A stretch of 32,067 nt of DNA from NCBI GenBank assembly GCA_947652925.1, contig CANTEW010000031.1, positions 1 to 32,067 on the forward strand, read 5' to 3'. This DNA is from an uncultured Lachnospiraceae bacterium (GTDB lineage Bacteria > Bacillota > Clostridia > Lachnospirales > Lachnospiraceae). Positions within the stretch are counted from its first letter, which is position 1. Each line of letters begins with the position of its first letter. The position numbers and the translations under genes are program-made. Below the pieces are notes generated by a model, which saw only the letters and a list, made by a program, of their open reading frames with translations, was not told where the DNA came from and made no database searches. Shown here one piece after another: positions 7,525-15,350 of the stretch.

Positions 7525-8565
7525 TCACCATATCCCTGTGACGGTCTGTCCTCCGTCTTCACCTTCCACAGTAGAGACTGTGAAGCCGTCGTAATAATGA
7601 TAAACGATCGTATCACCTGTGGCGTCATCGGTCCCATACTCTGTAGCATTGGCCGTGCCGACCTCACCTACCAGATCGTCCATATCATCGCCCACATATC
7701 CCTGGGCCGTATCACGCATATCCTGGCCCTGTCCGTCATCCAGCCCCGGAGGGATCACATCGCCATCATCCCCAGGATCTGTCGTCGGCTGCGTCGTGCC
7801 TGGATCTGCCGGCGTAGTCGTTGTCGTCCCATCCGCAGGATCATCCCCCGCAGCCGGATCCGTGGCCGAAGGCTGGCTGGACGACCCTGTGGTCGTGCCT
7901 GTATTTGTATTTTTATCTACAGTGGATGTAGTCCCTGTGGACTGCCCCCGCCCAGAAGACTTGTCTGTGCTATTGCCGCTGGTATCCAGGGCCTCCAGCC
8001 CCATCCGCTCCCTGGCCGCTGACAGGGTGGATACCTGCTGTTTTGTGGACAGGCTCTGGTATCTCACATAGGGAACGCCGTCCTCGATATTCAAGGAGAG
8101 TTCCTGGATATCACTCAACGTGAGTTCTCTGAAATAACAATCATCCATCTGGCTGGACTCCGCAAAAGAGACCATCAGGTCATATCTCGCCGCATCTTTC
8201 TCATAGTAGAGCAGCGCTCTATCGTTATTTTTCAGCGTAAATCTCCCCGCTATCTGATCATCTCCCCAATCTTCTCCATCTGAAGACTTGGCATAAAATG
8301 CACTGATCTCATCCCCTGTCAGGTTGGTGATCACCAGATCGCTGGTCGTAGCTGTCTGTGTACCCATTATATTTGTGATCTTACTTTTATCTATCTGACT
8401 GCCCTGCTGCATCTCAACTACCTGGCCGGACACACTGTCTTCCTTCGTGATGATCGTAGGCTCTTCGGAAGTAGAAACCTTGTCAGCATCTTTCTTTTTC
8501 TTGCATCCCCCCAGCATACAACAGACTGCCAGTATGCCGATGAGCAATAAATACTTTTTCTTCAT
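7525..8565 (-). CDS. Lipoprotein with low-complexity linker, head of the pyrH operon
   Basis: 346 residues from the ATG at 8565 (GGAGGG 7 nt upstream; an ATG at 8580 overlaps that site). Seen: a lipoprotein signal, MKKKYLLLIG then CCMLGGC, with lipidated Cys21; a domain around residues 65-165 containing LVITNLTGDEISAFYAKSS, WGDDQIAG and an LLYYEK..YDLMVSF beta pattern, seen in several secreted Firmicute proteins; a Thr/Ser/Gly/Asp/Pro-rich linker (about 190-285); and a C-terminal segment (YVGDDMDDLVGEVG, VYHYYDGFTVSTVEG) resembling BamE/SmpA-like small folds (inference). The function is unknown; it would be anchored outside the membrane. Its position at the front of an essential operon, 19 bp before pyrH, is unusual. 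Confidence 0.85.
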   Translation of the reverse strand: MKKKYLLLIGILAVCCMLGGCKKKKDADKVSTSEEPTIITKEDSVSGQVVEMQQGSQIDKSKITNIMGTQTATTSDLVITNLTGDEISAFYAKSSDGEDWGDDQIAGRFTLKNNDRALLYYEKDAARYDLMVSFAESSQMDDCYFRELTLSDIQELSLNIEDGVPYVRYQSLSTKQQVSTLSAARERMGLEALDTSGNSTDKSSGRGQSTGTTSTVDKNTNTGTTTGSSSQPSATDPAAGDDPADGTTTTTPADPGTTQPTTDPGDDGDVIPPGLDDGQGQDMRDTAQGYVGDDMDDLVGEVGTANATEYGTDDATGDTIVYHYYDGFTVSTVEGEDGGQTVTGIW

Positions 8566-8641
8566 GAACAATCCCTCCATTCCATCTAAACTCCTGCCGC
8601 ATGCCGATAGACATGTACAGTATATTTAGTCCTACCTTTTC

Positions 8642-8669
8642 ATTATATATTGTCTTTCAGACTTGTCAA
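8642..8669 (-). promoter_or_regulatory. Consensus sigma-A promoter for the lipoprotein-pyrH-rseP operon
   Basis: On the minus strand TTGACA (8664-8669) and TATAAT (8642-8647) are separated by 16 bp. Both hexamers match consensus perfectly. The -10 lies about 77 bp upstream of the lipoprotein ATG. Confidence 0.85.
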
Positions 8670-8719
8670 CCGATATCTCAGGAATTTATGGAAGTTTAAG
8701 ATTAATCCAACAGTAACAC

Positions 8720-8748
8720 TTGCATTTCTGTGAAAAATCATGTATCAT
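8720..8748 (+). promoter_or_regulatory. Probable promoter of the CNNM/CBS gene
   Basis: TTGCAT (8720-8725), 17 bp, TATCAT (8743-8748), about 100 bp before the TTG start at 8848. It diverges from the strong promoter at 8642-8669. The match is moderate. Confidence 0.5.
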
Positions 8749-8847
8749 TTTCCAATAAGATATACAACAGGCAGCATCCAGACAGATACTGTCTGTCCGT
8801 ATATCATCCATATCAGACAAACGAGTAATAAAAAGGAGTGAACACAA

Positions 8848-10146
8848 TTGGACTCGAGTGACGGTATACAGATCGTCGTACTTTTGATGCTTATCCTTCT
8901 TTCCGCTTTCTTTTCATCCGCGGAGACTGCGATGACAACGGTGAACCGGATAAGGATCCAATCCCTTGCAGAACAGGGGAGCAAGAATGCACTGACCCTC
9001 ATCAAGATCATTGACAATTCCGGTAAGATGCTCAGCACTGTGCTGATCGGGAACAACATCGTCAATATCTGTGCTTCTTCTCTGATGACTACATTCGTCA
9101 TCCGGAGATTTGGTAATATCTATGTAGGTGCAGGTACGGGGATCTTGACACTGGTCGTGCTGATCTGGGGAGAGATCATCCCCAAAACCCTTGCCACTAT
9201 CCATGCGGAGAGATTTTCCCTGGCCTATGCCCGGATCATCTATCCACTGATGGTCATCCTGACACCTGTGGTCTTCCTGGTCCAGCGTCTGGCCACCGGG
9301 TTTATGCTGCTCTTGCGGATAGACCCCAATGCCAAGCCCAACACCATGACAGAACATGAGCTGCGCACCATCGTAAACGTGAGCGAACAGGACGGGGTCA
9401 TTGAAAACGAAGAGAAGCAGATGATCTACAACGTTTTCGACTTCGGCGATTCCTCCGCCAAAGATGTGATGGTCCCTCGTATCGACATGACTTTTGTGGA
9501 TGTAGACAGCACTTATGATGAGCTGATCGAGATCTTCCGCAAAGACATGCACACCCGTTTTCCGGTCTATGAAGAGACCACTGACAACGTGATCGGCATC
9601 ATCAATATGAAAGATCTTCTGCTCCTGGATCCCGAACAGCCTTTCACACTCCGCGAACATTTAAGGGACGCTTACTTTACTTACGAACATAAGAGTACTG
9701 TCTCCCTTCTCTTGGAGATGCGGGAAGCTTCCTATAATCTTGCCATCGTATTGGACGAATACGGGGCTACTGTCGGGCTGGTATCTCTGGAAGACCTCCT
9801 GGAAGAGATCGTCGGGGAGATCCGGGATGAATACGACACGGAAGAAGAAGAGGACATCACAGAGATCGTGCCGCAGACAGAATATCTTTTCCTGGGTTCT
9901 GCCCGGATCGACGACATAAATGAAAAACTGCATCTGGGACTGGATTCTGAAGACTATGATTCTATCGGCGGATATATCATCGAACAACTGGACAGCCTGC
10001 CAACGGAAGGACAGACCATTGACTTGGAAAACGGCATCCGCTTTCTGGTCGAACATATTGACAAGAACCGGGTAGAAAAAGTCAGAGCCTACATTCCAGA
10101 AGATTTTTATAAAGACATAAATACTGAAAAAGACTTAGGGGATTAA
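8848..10146 (+). CDS. CNNM/CorC (hemolysin C) family transporter with CBS pair
   Basis: 432 residues from the TTG at 8848, with AAGGAG 9 nt upstream. Seen: an N-terminal CNNM (DUF21) membrane domain, residues about 5-175, with LILLSAFFSSAETAMTTVN and WGEIIPKTLA; a linker (TEHELRTIVNVSEQDGVIE); two CBS motifs around 205-325 (MVPRIDMTFVDVD; IINMKDLL; AIVLDEYGATVGLVSLEDLL; EEIVGEIRDEYD); and a C-terminal CorC_HlyC domain (about 345-420, GSARIDDINEKL, YDSIGGYI). Family members are implicated in Mg2+/Co2+ efflux or cation homeostasis and bind ATP-Mg at the CBS pair. The old name hemolysin is misleading. It is a lone plus-strand gene, and its stop overlaps the stop of the opposing DUF218 gene. Confidence 0.93.
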   Translation: MDSSDGIQIVVLLMLILLSAFFSSAETAMTTVNRIRIQSLAEQGSKNALTLIKIIDNSGKMLSTVLIGNNIVNICASSLMTTFVIRRFGNIYVGAGTGILTLVVLIWGEIIPKTLATIHAERFSLAYARIIYPLMVILTPVVFLVQRLATGFMLLLRIDPNAKPNTMTEHELRTIVNVSEQDGVIENEEKQMIYNVFDFGDSSAKDVMVPRIDMTFVDVDSTYDELIEIFRKDMHTRFPVYEETTDNVIGIINMKDLLLLDPEQPFTLREHLRDAYFTYEHKSTVSLLLEMREASYNLAIVLDEYGATVGLVSLEDLLEEIVGEIRDEYDTEEEEDITEIVPQTEYLFLGSARIDDINEKLHLGLDSEDYDSIGGYIIEQLDSLPTEGQTIDLENGIRFLVEHIDKNRVEKVRAYIPEDFYKDINTEKDLGD

Positions 10147-10160
10147 ACCTCTAAGTCTTT
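10129..10160. terminator. Bidirectional hairpin over two convergent stop codons
   Basis: AAAGACTTAG (10129-10138) and CTAAGTCTTT (10151-10160) pair perfectly around a 12-nt loop that contains both stop codons (TTAA at 10143-10146). Flanking A and T runs supply short U-tracts in both directions, so it probably ends transcription of both convergent genes. Confidence 0.7.
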
Positions 10161-10790
10161 TATGATATCATAAAATTGTCCCCCGCAGCGCTCCACCTCG
10201 CCCAGCACAGCCTCGATACCTTTCTTTGATCTGTACCAGTCGCAGCGGCTGATACCTTCCGTATCGCTGGGCGATACATAAAACTGCGTATCCGGGAACA
10301 ACAGCTGATAATAGAGCAGACACCGGCGCGCATGATAACTCTTACAGCATAGGATACCTTTCTCGATCACCAATCCCATCTCATCTGTACACTGCCTTGA
10401 GTATATAGCATTTTCGTAAGTATAGGATGCCCGGTCCTCTTTCAATATACAGCGCTCATCCACACCGTTCTCCAGCAGCACCTCCCGCAAAAACATCCAC
10501 TCTGTATCATAACTGCCCGTATATTTCCCGCCCTTATCCAATACACCTGAAAATCCCTCTGCACAGATACTGTATCTGCCGCTGGGGAGTACATAAGGCG
10601 CCATCCCCTGTTTCCAGAGCCCCGCTGCCTGTTCAGCCATCTGTGGATAGCCATTCCCCGGCACGAAGATCATATCTGCCCGCTCCACCGGCGTCTCCAC
10701 AAAGATAAACTCTGTGATCTGATCCAAAAAACGTTCATACATACCCATTTCCCCATCCACTGAAAGACGCCCTGCCGCCTTTTTTATCAT
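10143..10790 (-). CDS. DUF218 (YdcF/SanA/ElyC-like) family protein
   Basis: 215 residues. Seen: ADMIFVPGNGYPQMAEQAAG near residue 38, the nucleotide/Rossmann-like start typical of DUF218; YVLPSGR; a conserved ENAIYSR-type segment after ILKEDRASYTY; and IEKGILCCKSYHARRCLLYY, like the YdcF signature in which a histidine follows a serine-containing turn. DUF218 proteins have poorly defined roles. Some (SanA, ElyC) are tied to envelope integrity and lipid-carrier use, but those have a membrane anchor that is absent here. Its ATG overlaps the stop of the upstream SEDS gene (10787-10790), implying translational coupling and a possible wall-related job (inference). Confidence 0.8.
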   Translation of the reverse strand: MIKKAAGRLSVDGEMGMYERFLDQITEFIFVETPVERADMIFVPGNGYPQMAEQAAGLWKQGMAPYVLPSGRYSICAEGFSGVLDKGGKYTGSYDTEWMFLREVLLENGVDERCILKEDRASYTYENAIYSRQCTDEMGLVIEKGILCCKSYHARRCLLYYQLLFPDTQFYVSPSDTEGISRCDWYRSKKGIEAVLGEVERCGGQFYDIIKDLEV

Positions 10791-11959
10791 ACTTCTTCCT
10801 GGAACCTGATGCGCCTGGCCACGCTCAGCGCGATCCCCATCTCACTCATCAAAAATAATATGGATGTCCCTCCGTAGCTGAAAAAAGGCAGTGTGATCCC
10901 CGTCGTAGGTATGACATTCGTCACCACACAGATATTTAAGACGACCTGGAGGGCGATGTGGACAAAGATCCCGCTCACCAGCAGGGAACCGAACATATCC
11001 GGCGCATTCTGGGCGATGAACACCAGCCTGTAGAGCAGATAGGCAAATAAGAGCAGGATGACCGAAGCCCCGAAGATCCCTAATTCTTCACAGATAACAG
11101 AAAAGATCATATCATTCTGTGCTTCCGGGATCCAGCCCAGCTTCTGCGCACTGTTGCCCAGACCCTTCCCAAAAAAGCCTCCGGAACCGATCGCATACAG
11201 GGACTGCATGACCTGGTACCCCCCGGATGCAGAATACTCCTCCGGCCGGAGCCATGTGAGCAGCCTGCGCACACGGAAATTACTGCTCGTATCTATATTT
11301 GCCGCCAAGATCATCACCCCGGCCACAGATACTGCCACCAGACAGATAAAGCCCAGCACAAAAGGCCTGGTCTTCGGATGTGCGATAAAGATCAGGACAC
11401 CTGTGATGCCCCAGATGATGATCGCCGTACTCAGGTTATCTGTAAAGACGAGCGTCACCAACCCCAGCAGACCCCCGGTCCCGGCCAGTATGCCCATACC
11501 TTTCGGGCTTACCGCCCGCTTCCCCATTTTTACCACCATAAATGAGATCACCACGATCGCAGCGATCTTAGCGATCTCCGCTGGCTGGAACTGTATACCT
11601 CCCAGCCTCAGCCATCTCTTCGCGCCATTGACCTCCACACCAAAAGGCGTGACCCTCACCATGACCATGAGGACCATGGCCGCTGTATAGATCAAAGTAG
11701 GGATCTTCCCCAACAGATGATAATCAAACTGCGAGATGCATAAGGCCAGCCCCACGCTGACAGCACTGATCATCGCCTGCTTCCCAAAGTAAAACATATC
11801 GTCACCCTGGTGCAGCTGAGCCACATAAGAACTGGTGCTATAGAGCATGATCAGGCCAAATACGATCAGCAATATGATCACAGCGACCAGACTGTAATCA
11901 TAGTAAGCTTCCCTGTCCCGTGCCCTGGGGATCATTTTTTTTGCGCCAACATTTAACAT
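10787..11959 (-). CDS. SEDS-family peptidoglycan polymerase (FtsW/RodA/SpoVE)
   Basis: About ten membrane segments. Seen: LIMLYSTSSYVA; WLRLGGIQFQPAEIAK; the large extracellular loop with LTWLRPEEYSASGGYQVMQS; GKGLGNSAQKLGWIPEAQND, then FSVICEELG; and the C-terminal TTGITLPFFSYGGTSI, all diagnostic of SEDS glycosyltransferases that polymerise lipid II. I chose the ATG at 11959 (390 residues), because GGGAG and GGTGG precede it; the ATG at 11983 lacks a ribosome binding site. FtsW, RodA and SpoVE cannot be told apart by sequence alone, and no partner PBP gene is adjacent. It is coupled to a DUF218 gene. Confidence 0.93.
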   Translation of the reverse strand: MLNVGAKKMIPRARDREAYYDYSLVAVIILLIVFGLIMLYSTSSYVAQLHQGDDMFYFGKQAMISAVSVGLALCISQFDYHLLGKIPTLIYTAAMVLMVMVRVTPFGVEVNGAKRWLRLGGIQFQPAEIAKIAAIVVISFMVVKMGKRAVSPKGMGILAGTGGLLGLVTLVFTDNLSTAIIIWGITGVLIFIAHPKTRPFVLGFICLVAVSVAGVMILAANIDTSSNFRVRRLLTWLRPEEYSASGGYQVMQSLYAIGSGGFFGKGLGNSAQKLGWIPEAQNDMIFSVICEELGIFGASVILLLFAYLLYRLVFIAQNAPDMFGSLLVSGIFVHIALQVVLNICVVTNVIPTTGITLPFFSYGGTSILFLMSEMGIALSVARRIRFQEEV

Positions 11960-12027
11960 CCACCACTCTCCCATAGGATCCATTTTCTAGAGCGTGTCAT
12001 ACTAAACCGTTACTATATTAGTCTCTT

Positions 12028-12057
12028 ATTATATCATGATCTTTCCAAAGACCACAA
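12028..12057 (-). promoter_or_regulatory. Possible promoter of the SEDS-DUF218 pair
   Basis: On the minus strand TTGTGG (12052-12057), 18 bp, and a perfect TATAAT (12028-12033), about 70 bp before the start. The -35 is weak. It is divergent from the amidohydrolase promoter. Confidence 0.5.
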
Positions 12058-12110
12058 CATATATCTTCCATCTTTTTTTAAAACATCAAAGGCCCTCCCC
12101 CAGATCGCCC

Positions 12111-12139
12111 TTGACAGAAAAAAGTACAGCGTATATGAT
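12111..12139 (+). promoter_or_regulatory. Sigma-A promoter of the amidohydrolase gene
   Basis: TTGACA (12111-12116), 17 bp, TATGAT (12134-12139), followed by AAGGAGG and an ATG at 12163. A near-consensus match. Confidence 0.8.
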
Positions 12140-12162
12140 GATCTAAAAAGGAGGTCTGATCA

Positions 12163-12972
12163 ATGATCATCGATATACATACACATATCTTTCCGGATGA
12201 GGTAGCAAAAAAAGCCATCCCAAAACTAGCCGCGACCATCAACCTGCCCCCCAGTATGGACGGCACATCTGAAGGGCTGCTCGCTTCCATGGCAGACGCC
12301 GGCATCCGCATCAGCGTGATCCTGCCCGTGATCACCAATGTAAAGCAATTTGACTCTATCATCCGTTTCGCCCACGCCCTCAACGAGCGGGTATATCCAA
12401 AAGACGGGCCGCGGCTCCTCTCCATCGCAGGGATCCATCCGGACATGCCCGACTACAGGGAAAGACTGACACAGATCCATGATATGGGATTTAAGGGCAT
12501 CAAGCTGCACCCAGACTACCAGGAAGTATATTTCGACGATGTCCGCTACATGCGCATCTTAGACAAAGCTTCCGAATTAGGATTATTTACGATCACCCAC
12601 GCCGGGTACGACCCCGTCTCCCCCCAGCGCTCACATTGTACTGCCTCCCGCGTACGCCGTGTGATAGAAGAAGTGGCTCCCAAAGATCTGATCTTGGCCC
12701 ACATGGGCAGCAATGCGTTTTATGACGAGTCTGAGGAGATTCTGGTGGGACAGGATATCTATTTTGACACAGCCTATTCCATCTGCCATATGGAAAAAGA
12801 ACAGCTCACGCGCATGATCAAAAAACACGGTCCGCACCGTATACTCTTCGGTTCCGACACCCCCTGGGCAGACCAGAAAAAAGCCCTGGCCATCTTTCGC
12901 TCCCTGCCTCTCACAACAGGAGAACAGGAACAGATCCTCTGGAAAAACGCCGCCGCATTGTTAGATATCTAA
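12163..12972 (+). CDS. Amidohydrolase family (TIM-barrel metal-dependent hydrolase)
   Basis: 269 residues, ATG at 12163 after AAAAGGAGG. Seen: the metal-binding HTH at residues 6-8; GIKLHPDY with Lys114/His115; ITHAGYD with His146; LAHMGS with His180; and LFGSDTPW with Asp232. This order fits the amidohydrolase-2 group, which includes decarboxylases and hydrolases of small carboxylates and amides. The substrate is unknown. It stands alone in its own transcription unit, with a near-consensus promoter and a hairpin after the stop, so the neighbours give no pathway hint. Confidence 0.85.
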   Translation: MIIDIHTHIFPDEVAKKAIPKLAATINLPPSMDGTSEGLLASMADAGIRISVILPVITNVKQFDSIIRFAHALNERVYPKDGPRLLSIAGIHPDMPDYRERLTQIHDMGFKGIKLHPDYQEVYFDDVRYMRILDKASELGLFTITHAGYDPVSPQRSHCTASRVRRVIEEVAPKDLILAHMGSNAFYDESEEILVGQDIYFDTAYSICHMEKEQLTRMIKKHGPHRILFGSDTPWADQKKALAIFRSLPLTTGEQEQILWKNAAALLDI

Positions 12973-12975
12973 AAG

Positions 12976-13002
12976 GATCCCCCTGGAACACACAGGGGGA
13001 TC
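12976..13002. terminator. Hairpin between convergent genes
   Basis: GATCCCCCTG (12976-12985) and CAGGGGGATC (12993-13002) pair perfectly around a 7-nt loop. On the minus strand TTTT follows (12971-12974); on the plus strand no T-run follows. It probably ends the XRE gene and perhaps also the amidohydrolase gene. Confidence 0.6.
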
Positions 13003-13045
13003 TTGCAGATCTGTCTATGTATCATACCGCCGGCCCACAGCTCTA

Positions 13046-13627
13046 TCAGATCATATCAAAGAGGATACCCATCAGCACCGCGACGACCAGTGTGATCAGC
13101 GCTGTCGCCGCTGCCAGCAAAACCTTTTGATACGGGCGTTTTCCTTCCTCTTTCGCTTTCGCGATCTCATCCATCCTCTTTCCCTCGGTAAACGCCACGA
13201 TCTCTTTATAACTCTGTATATCGAGCGCCTTTTTCTCTTTCTCCACCTCATGCGCCGCCCAAAATGCAACGAGGGTCAGGACCGCCCATATGCCGATACC
13301 CACATACCCCAGATAATGCAGCAACGGGACCGGCGTCAAGATCGCCGCCACAAACAAGACCATAAAGATGTTGCTCATTTTCTTAAAACGCTGCCTGTCT
13401 TCCTGTTTGATCTCTTCTTTCATCTCGTCTATGTCTCCTTTTATCAAAATGTCAATGGAGACATGAAAGACCTCACTCAGATGGAGCAGGCTGTTGATAT
13501 CCGGATAACTTTTTCCATTCTCCCAATTGGATATAGTCTGTCTGGAAACATATATCTTTTCCGCCAGCGCATCCTGAGAGATCCCTAACCCGCTCCGATA
13601 TTTCTTGATCTGTTTTCCCAGTTCCAT
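13046..13627 (-). CDS. XRE-family regulator with C-terminal membrane segments
   Basis: 193 residues. Residues about 3-60 form a helix-turn-helix of the XRE/Cro type (GISQDALAEKIYVSRQTISNWENGKSYPDINSLLHLSEVF). A charged linker follows, then two hydrophobic segments (about 85-128), a helical stretch, and a final membrane segment (VLLAAATALITLVVAVLMG). This puts the DNA-binding domain at the membrane, a common Firmicute layout for small sensory repressors whose signals are unknown. AGGAG is about 12 nt upstream of the ATG. Two operator-like dyads lie 50-110 bp upstream, suggesting autoregulation. Confidence 0.88.
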   Translation of the reverse strand: MELGKQIKKYRSGLGISQDALAEKIYVSRQTISNWENGKSYPDINSLLHLSEVFHVSIDILIKGDIDEMKEEIKQEDRQRFKKMSNIFMVLFVAAILTPVPLLHYLGYVGIGIWAVLTLVAFWAAHEVEKEKKALDIQSYKEIVAFTEGKRMDEIAKAKEEGKRPYQKVLLAAATALITLVVAVLMGILFDMI

Positions 13628-13680
13628 CTTATGTCATATCTCCTTTCCCGTCTATTTTGACCGGATCCACAGACCTTGTC

Positions 13681-13733
13681 TATCAAAAACCTTTGACATC
13701 CCCATGTTTTATGCCTGTCAAAAGTCTTTGACA
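13681..13733. promoter_or_regulatory. Twin operator-like dyads upstream of the XRE gene
   Basis: Two copies of one pattern, centres 35 bp apart: TATCAAA-4-TTTGACA (13681-13698) and TGTCAAA-4-TTTGACA (13716-13733). The second is a perfect 7-bp inverted repeat. Both share the flank TTTGACATCC. They sit between the XRE gene and the symporter gene, so they could be binding sites for the XRE protein. I see no clear promoter hexamer pair here. Confidence 0.6.
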
Positions 13734-13786
13734 TCCATTAAAAAAGGAGACCCCCTTACTCAAGAGCAAGAGGATCTTGAACAGAC

Positions 13787-15319
13787 TTAAGCCTCATCCG
13801 GCAGAGATGTCTTCTTACGCACAGACACTGCCTCATCATAGCAGGCGAAGATCTCCTCTACTTTCTCTTTATCAGGCGCCGGCGTCAGCAGGCTCACCAC
13901 AGGCACGACCACCAGCCCGGCGATCATAGCCACCGCCCCCGCATTGATCGGAGACTGGATAAAATGTATGGACATATTCAGCACTGTGATACCCACGCCG
14001 CAGATAAAACTGGCCCACACAGCCGGACGGGTGACTCTCTTCCAGTACGATCCATAGAGGAAAGGTGCCAGGAATGCCCCGGCCAGAGCACCCCAGGAGA
14101 TGCCCATCAGCTGGGCGATAAAAGTCGGCGGGTCTAACGCCAGGACCACCGAGACCGCGATAAAAAACACGATCAGCACCCGCATCACCAACAGCTGGAG
14201 CTTATCGCTCATATCTCTCACAAGATTCCCCTTGATGAGATCCAGCGTCAGCGTAGAGCTGGACGTGAGTACCAGTGAAGACAGTGTGGACATGGACGCG
14301 GAAAGTACGAGGATGATCACGATACCGATCAGGATGTCCGGCAGCCTGGACAACATCAAAGGGATGATCGAATCATAAACGACCGTACCCTCCGGCCCGT
14401 AGATCGCAGCATCCTCAAACAGCCGTCCAAAGCCGCCCAGGAAATAACAGCCCCCCGAGATGACCAGTGCAAAAAATGTGGAGATGACCGTCCCCGCTGT
14501 GATCGCCTTCTCATCCTTGATCGTATAAAATTTGTGTACCATCTGGGGCAGTCCCCAGGTGCCCAGTGAAGTCAGGATCACCACACCCAGCAGATTCAGG
14601 GGATCCGGGCCGAAAAACGAGGTAAAAGCCCCCGGCTGGCCCGCCGTGACCGGCACATCGCTCTCCAGCTGGGCCAGTCTCGCCACTGCCTCCATAAAAC
14701 CTCCCTGCCCGTTCAGCACCGCCCCGATCACAGCCACGATACCGCCCAGCATGATGATCCCCTGGATAAAGTCATTGATCGCCGTGGCCATATATCCGCC
14801 CAGGATCACATAAATCCCGGTCAGGACCGCCATGATGATCACACAGACCGTATAGGGGATGTCAAAAGACATACCGAACAGACGGGACAATCCATTGTAC
14901 AGAGACGCCGTATAGGGGATCAAGAACACGAAGGCGATCGCCGACGCTGCGATGCGCAGCGCATTACTGTCAAAACGCTTCCCGAAGAGATCCGGCATGG
15001 TCGCCGCTCTCAGATGATCAGCCATGATCCGGGTCCTCCGACCTAAGATCACCCAGGCCAGGAGACTCCCGATCAGCGCGTTCCCGATCCCGATCCACGT
15101 GGACGCCAGCCCATACTTCCAGCCGAACTGCCCCGCATACCCCACAAAGACCACCGCTGAGAAATAAGAAGTCCCATAGGCAAACGCCGTCAGCCAGGGG
15201 CCCACCGAACGCCCGCCCAGCACAAAATCATCCACGCTCCCCGCGTGTTTCCTCGAATAGAGGCCAACTCCCACCATCACACCGAAAAAGATGGCGAGCA
15301 AAAAAAGTTTGATGCCCAT
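13787..15319 (-). CDS. Sodium:solute symporter family transporter
   Basis: 510 residues with about 13 membrane segments. Seen: GLYSRKHAGSVDDFVLGGRS at residues about 19-38; a SSS family stretch LGGYMATAINDFIQGIIM; WGLPQMVHKFYTIKDEKAI; and SASMSTLSSLVLTSSSTLTL, which contains the conserved Ser/Thr residues of the Na+ site. The family includes proline, pantothenate and other carriers. Substrate cannot be read from sequence here. The C-terminus ends in a charged tail. AGAGGAG precedes the ATG. It lies 31 bp after nrdD on the same strand, so read-through from nrdD is possible. I see no clear terminator after its stop. Confidence 0.92.
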   Translation of the reverse strand: MGIKLFLLAIFFGVMVGVGLYSRKHAGSVDDFVLGGRSVGPWLTAFAYGTSYFSAVVFVGYAGQFGWKYGLASTWIGIGNALIGSLLAWVILGRRTRIMADHLRAATMPDLFGKRFDSNALRIAASAIAFVFLIPYTASLYNGLSRLFGMSFDIPYTVCVIIMAVLTGIYVILGGYMATAINDFIQGIIMLGGIVAVIGAVLNGQGGFMEAVARLAQLESDVPVTAGQPGAFTSFFGPDPLNLLGVVILTSLGTWGLPQMVHKFYTIKDEKAITAGTVISTFFALVISGGCYFLGGFGRLFEDAAIYGPEGTVVYDSIIPLMLSRLPDILIGIVIILVLSASMSTLSSLVLTSSSTLTLDLIKGNLVRDMSDKLQLLVMRVLIVFFIAVSVVLALDPPTFIAQLMGISWGALAGAFLAPFLYGSYWKRVTRPAVWASFICGVGITVLNMSIHFIQSPINAGAVAMIAGLVVVPVVSLLTPAPDKEKVEEIFACYDEAVSVRKKTSLPDEA

Positions 15320-15350
15320 CGCTCCTCTCCCTCACTACTAAACGTCCGTA

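Noticed and set aside
7279-8022. Plus-strand frame of 247 codons opposite pyrH and the lipoprotein gene
   Set aside because: The Arg/Ile-rich translation mirrors the repetitive linker of the lipoprotein gene on the other strand; no family features.
13740-13790. Possible terminator after the symporter gene
   Set aside because: Only a 6-bp TCAAGA/TCTTGA pair is visible, with the T-run some 20 nt away and no GC-rich stem next to it.
15320-15350. Absence of the activase gene nrdG next to nrdD
   Set aside because: NrdG can be encoded elsewhere, so absence in a 32-kb window says nothing about function.
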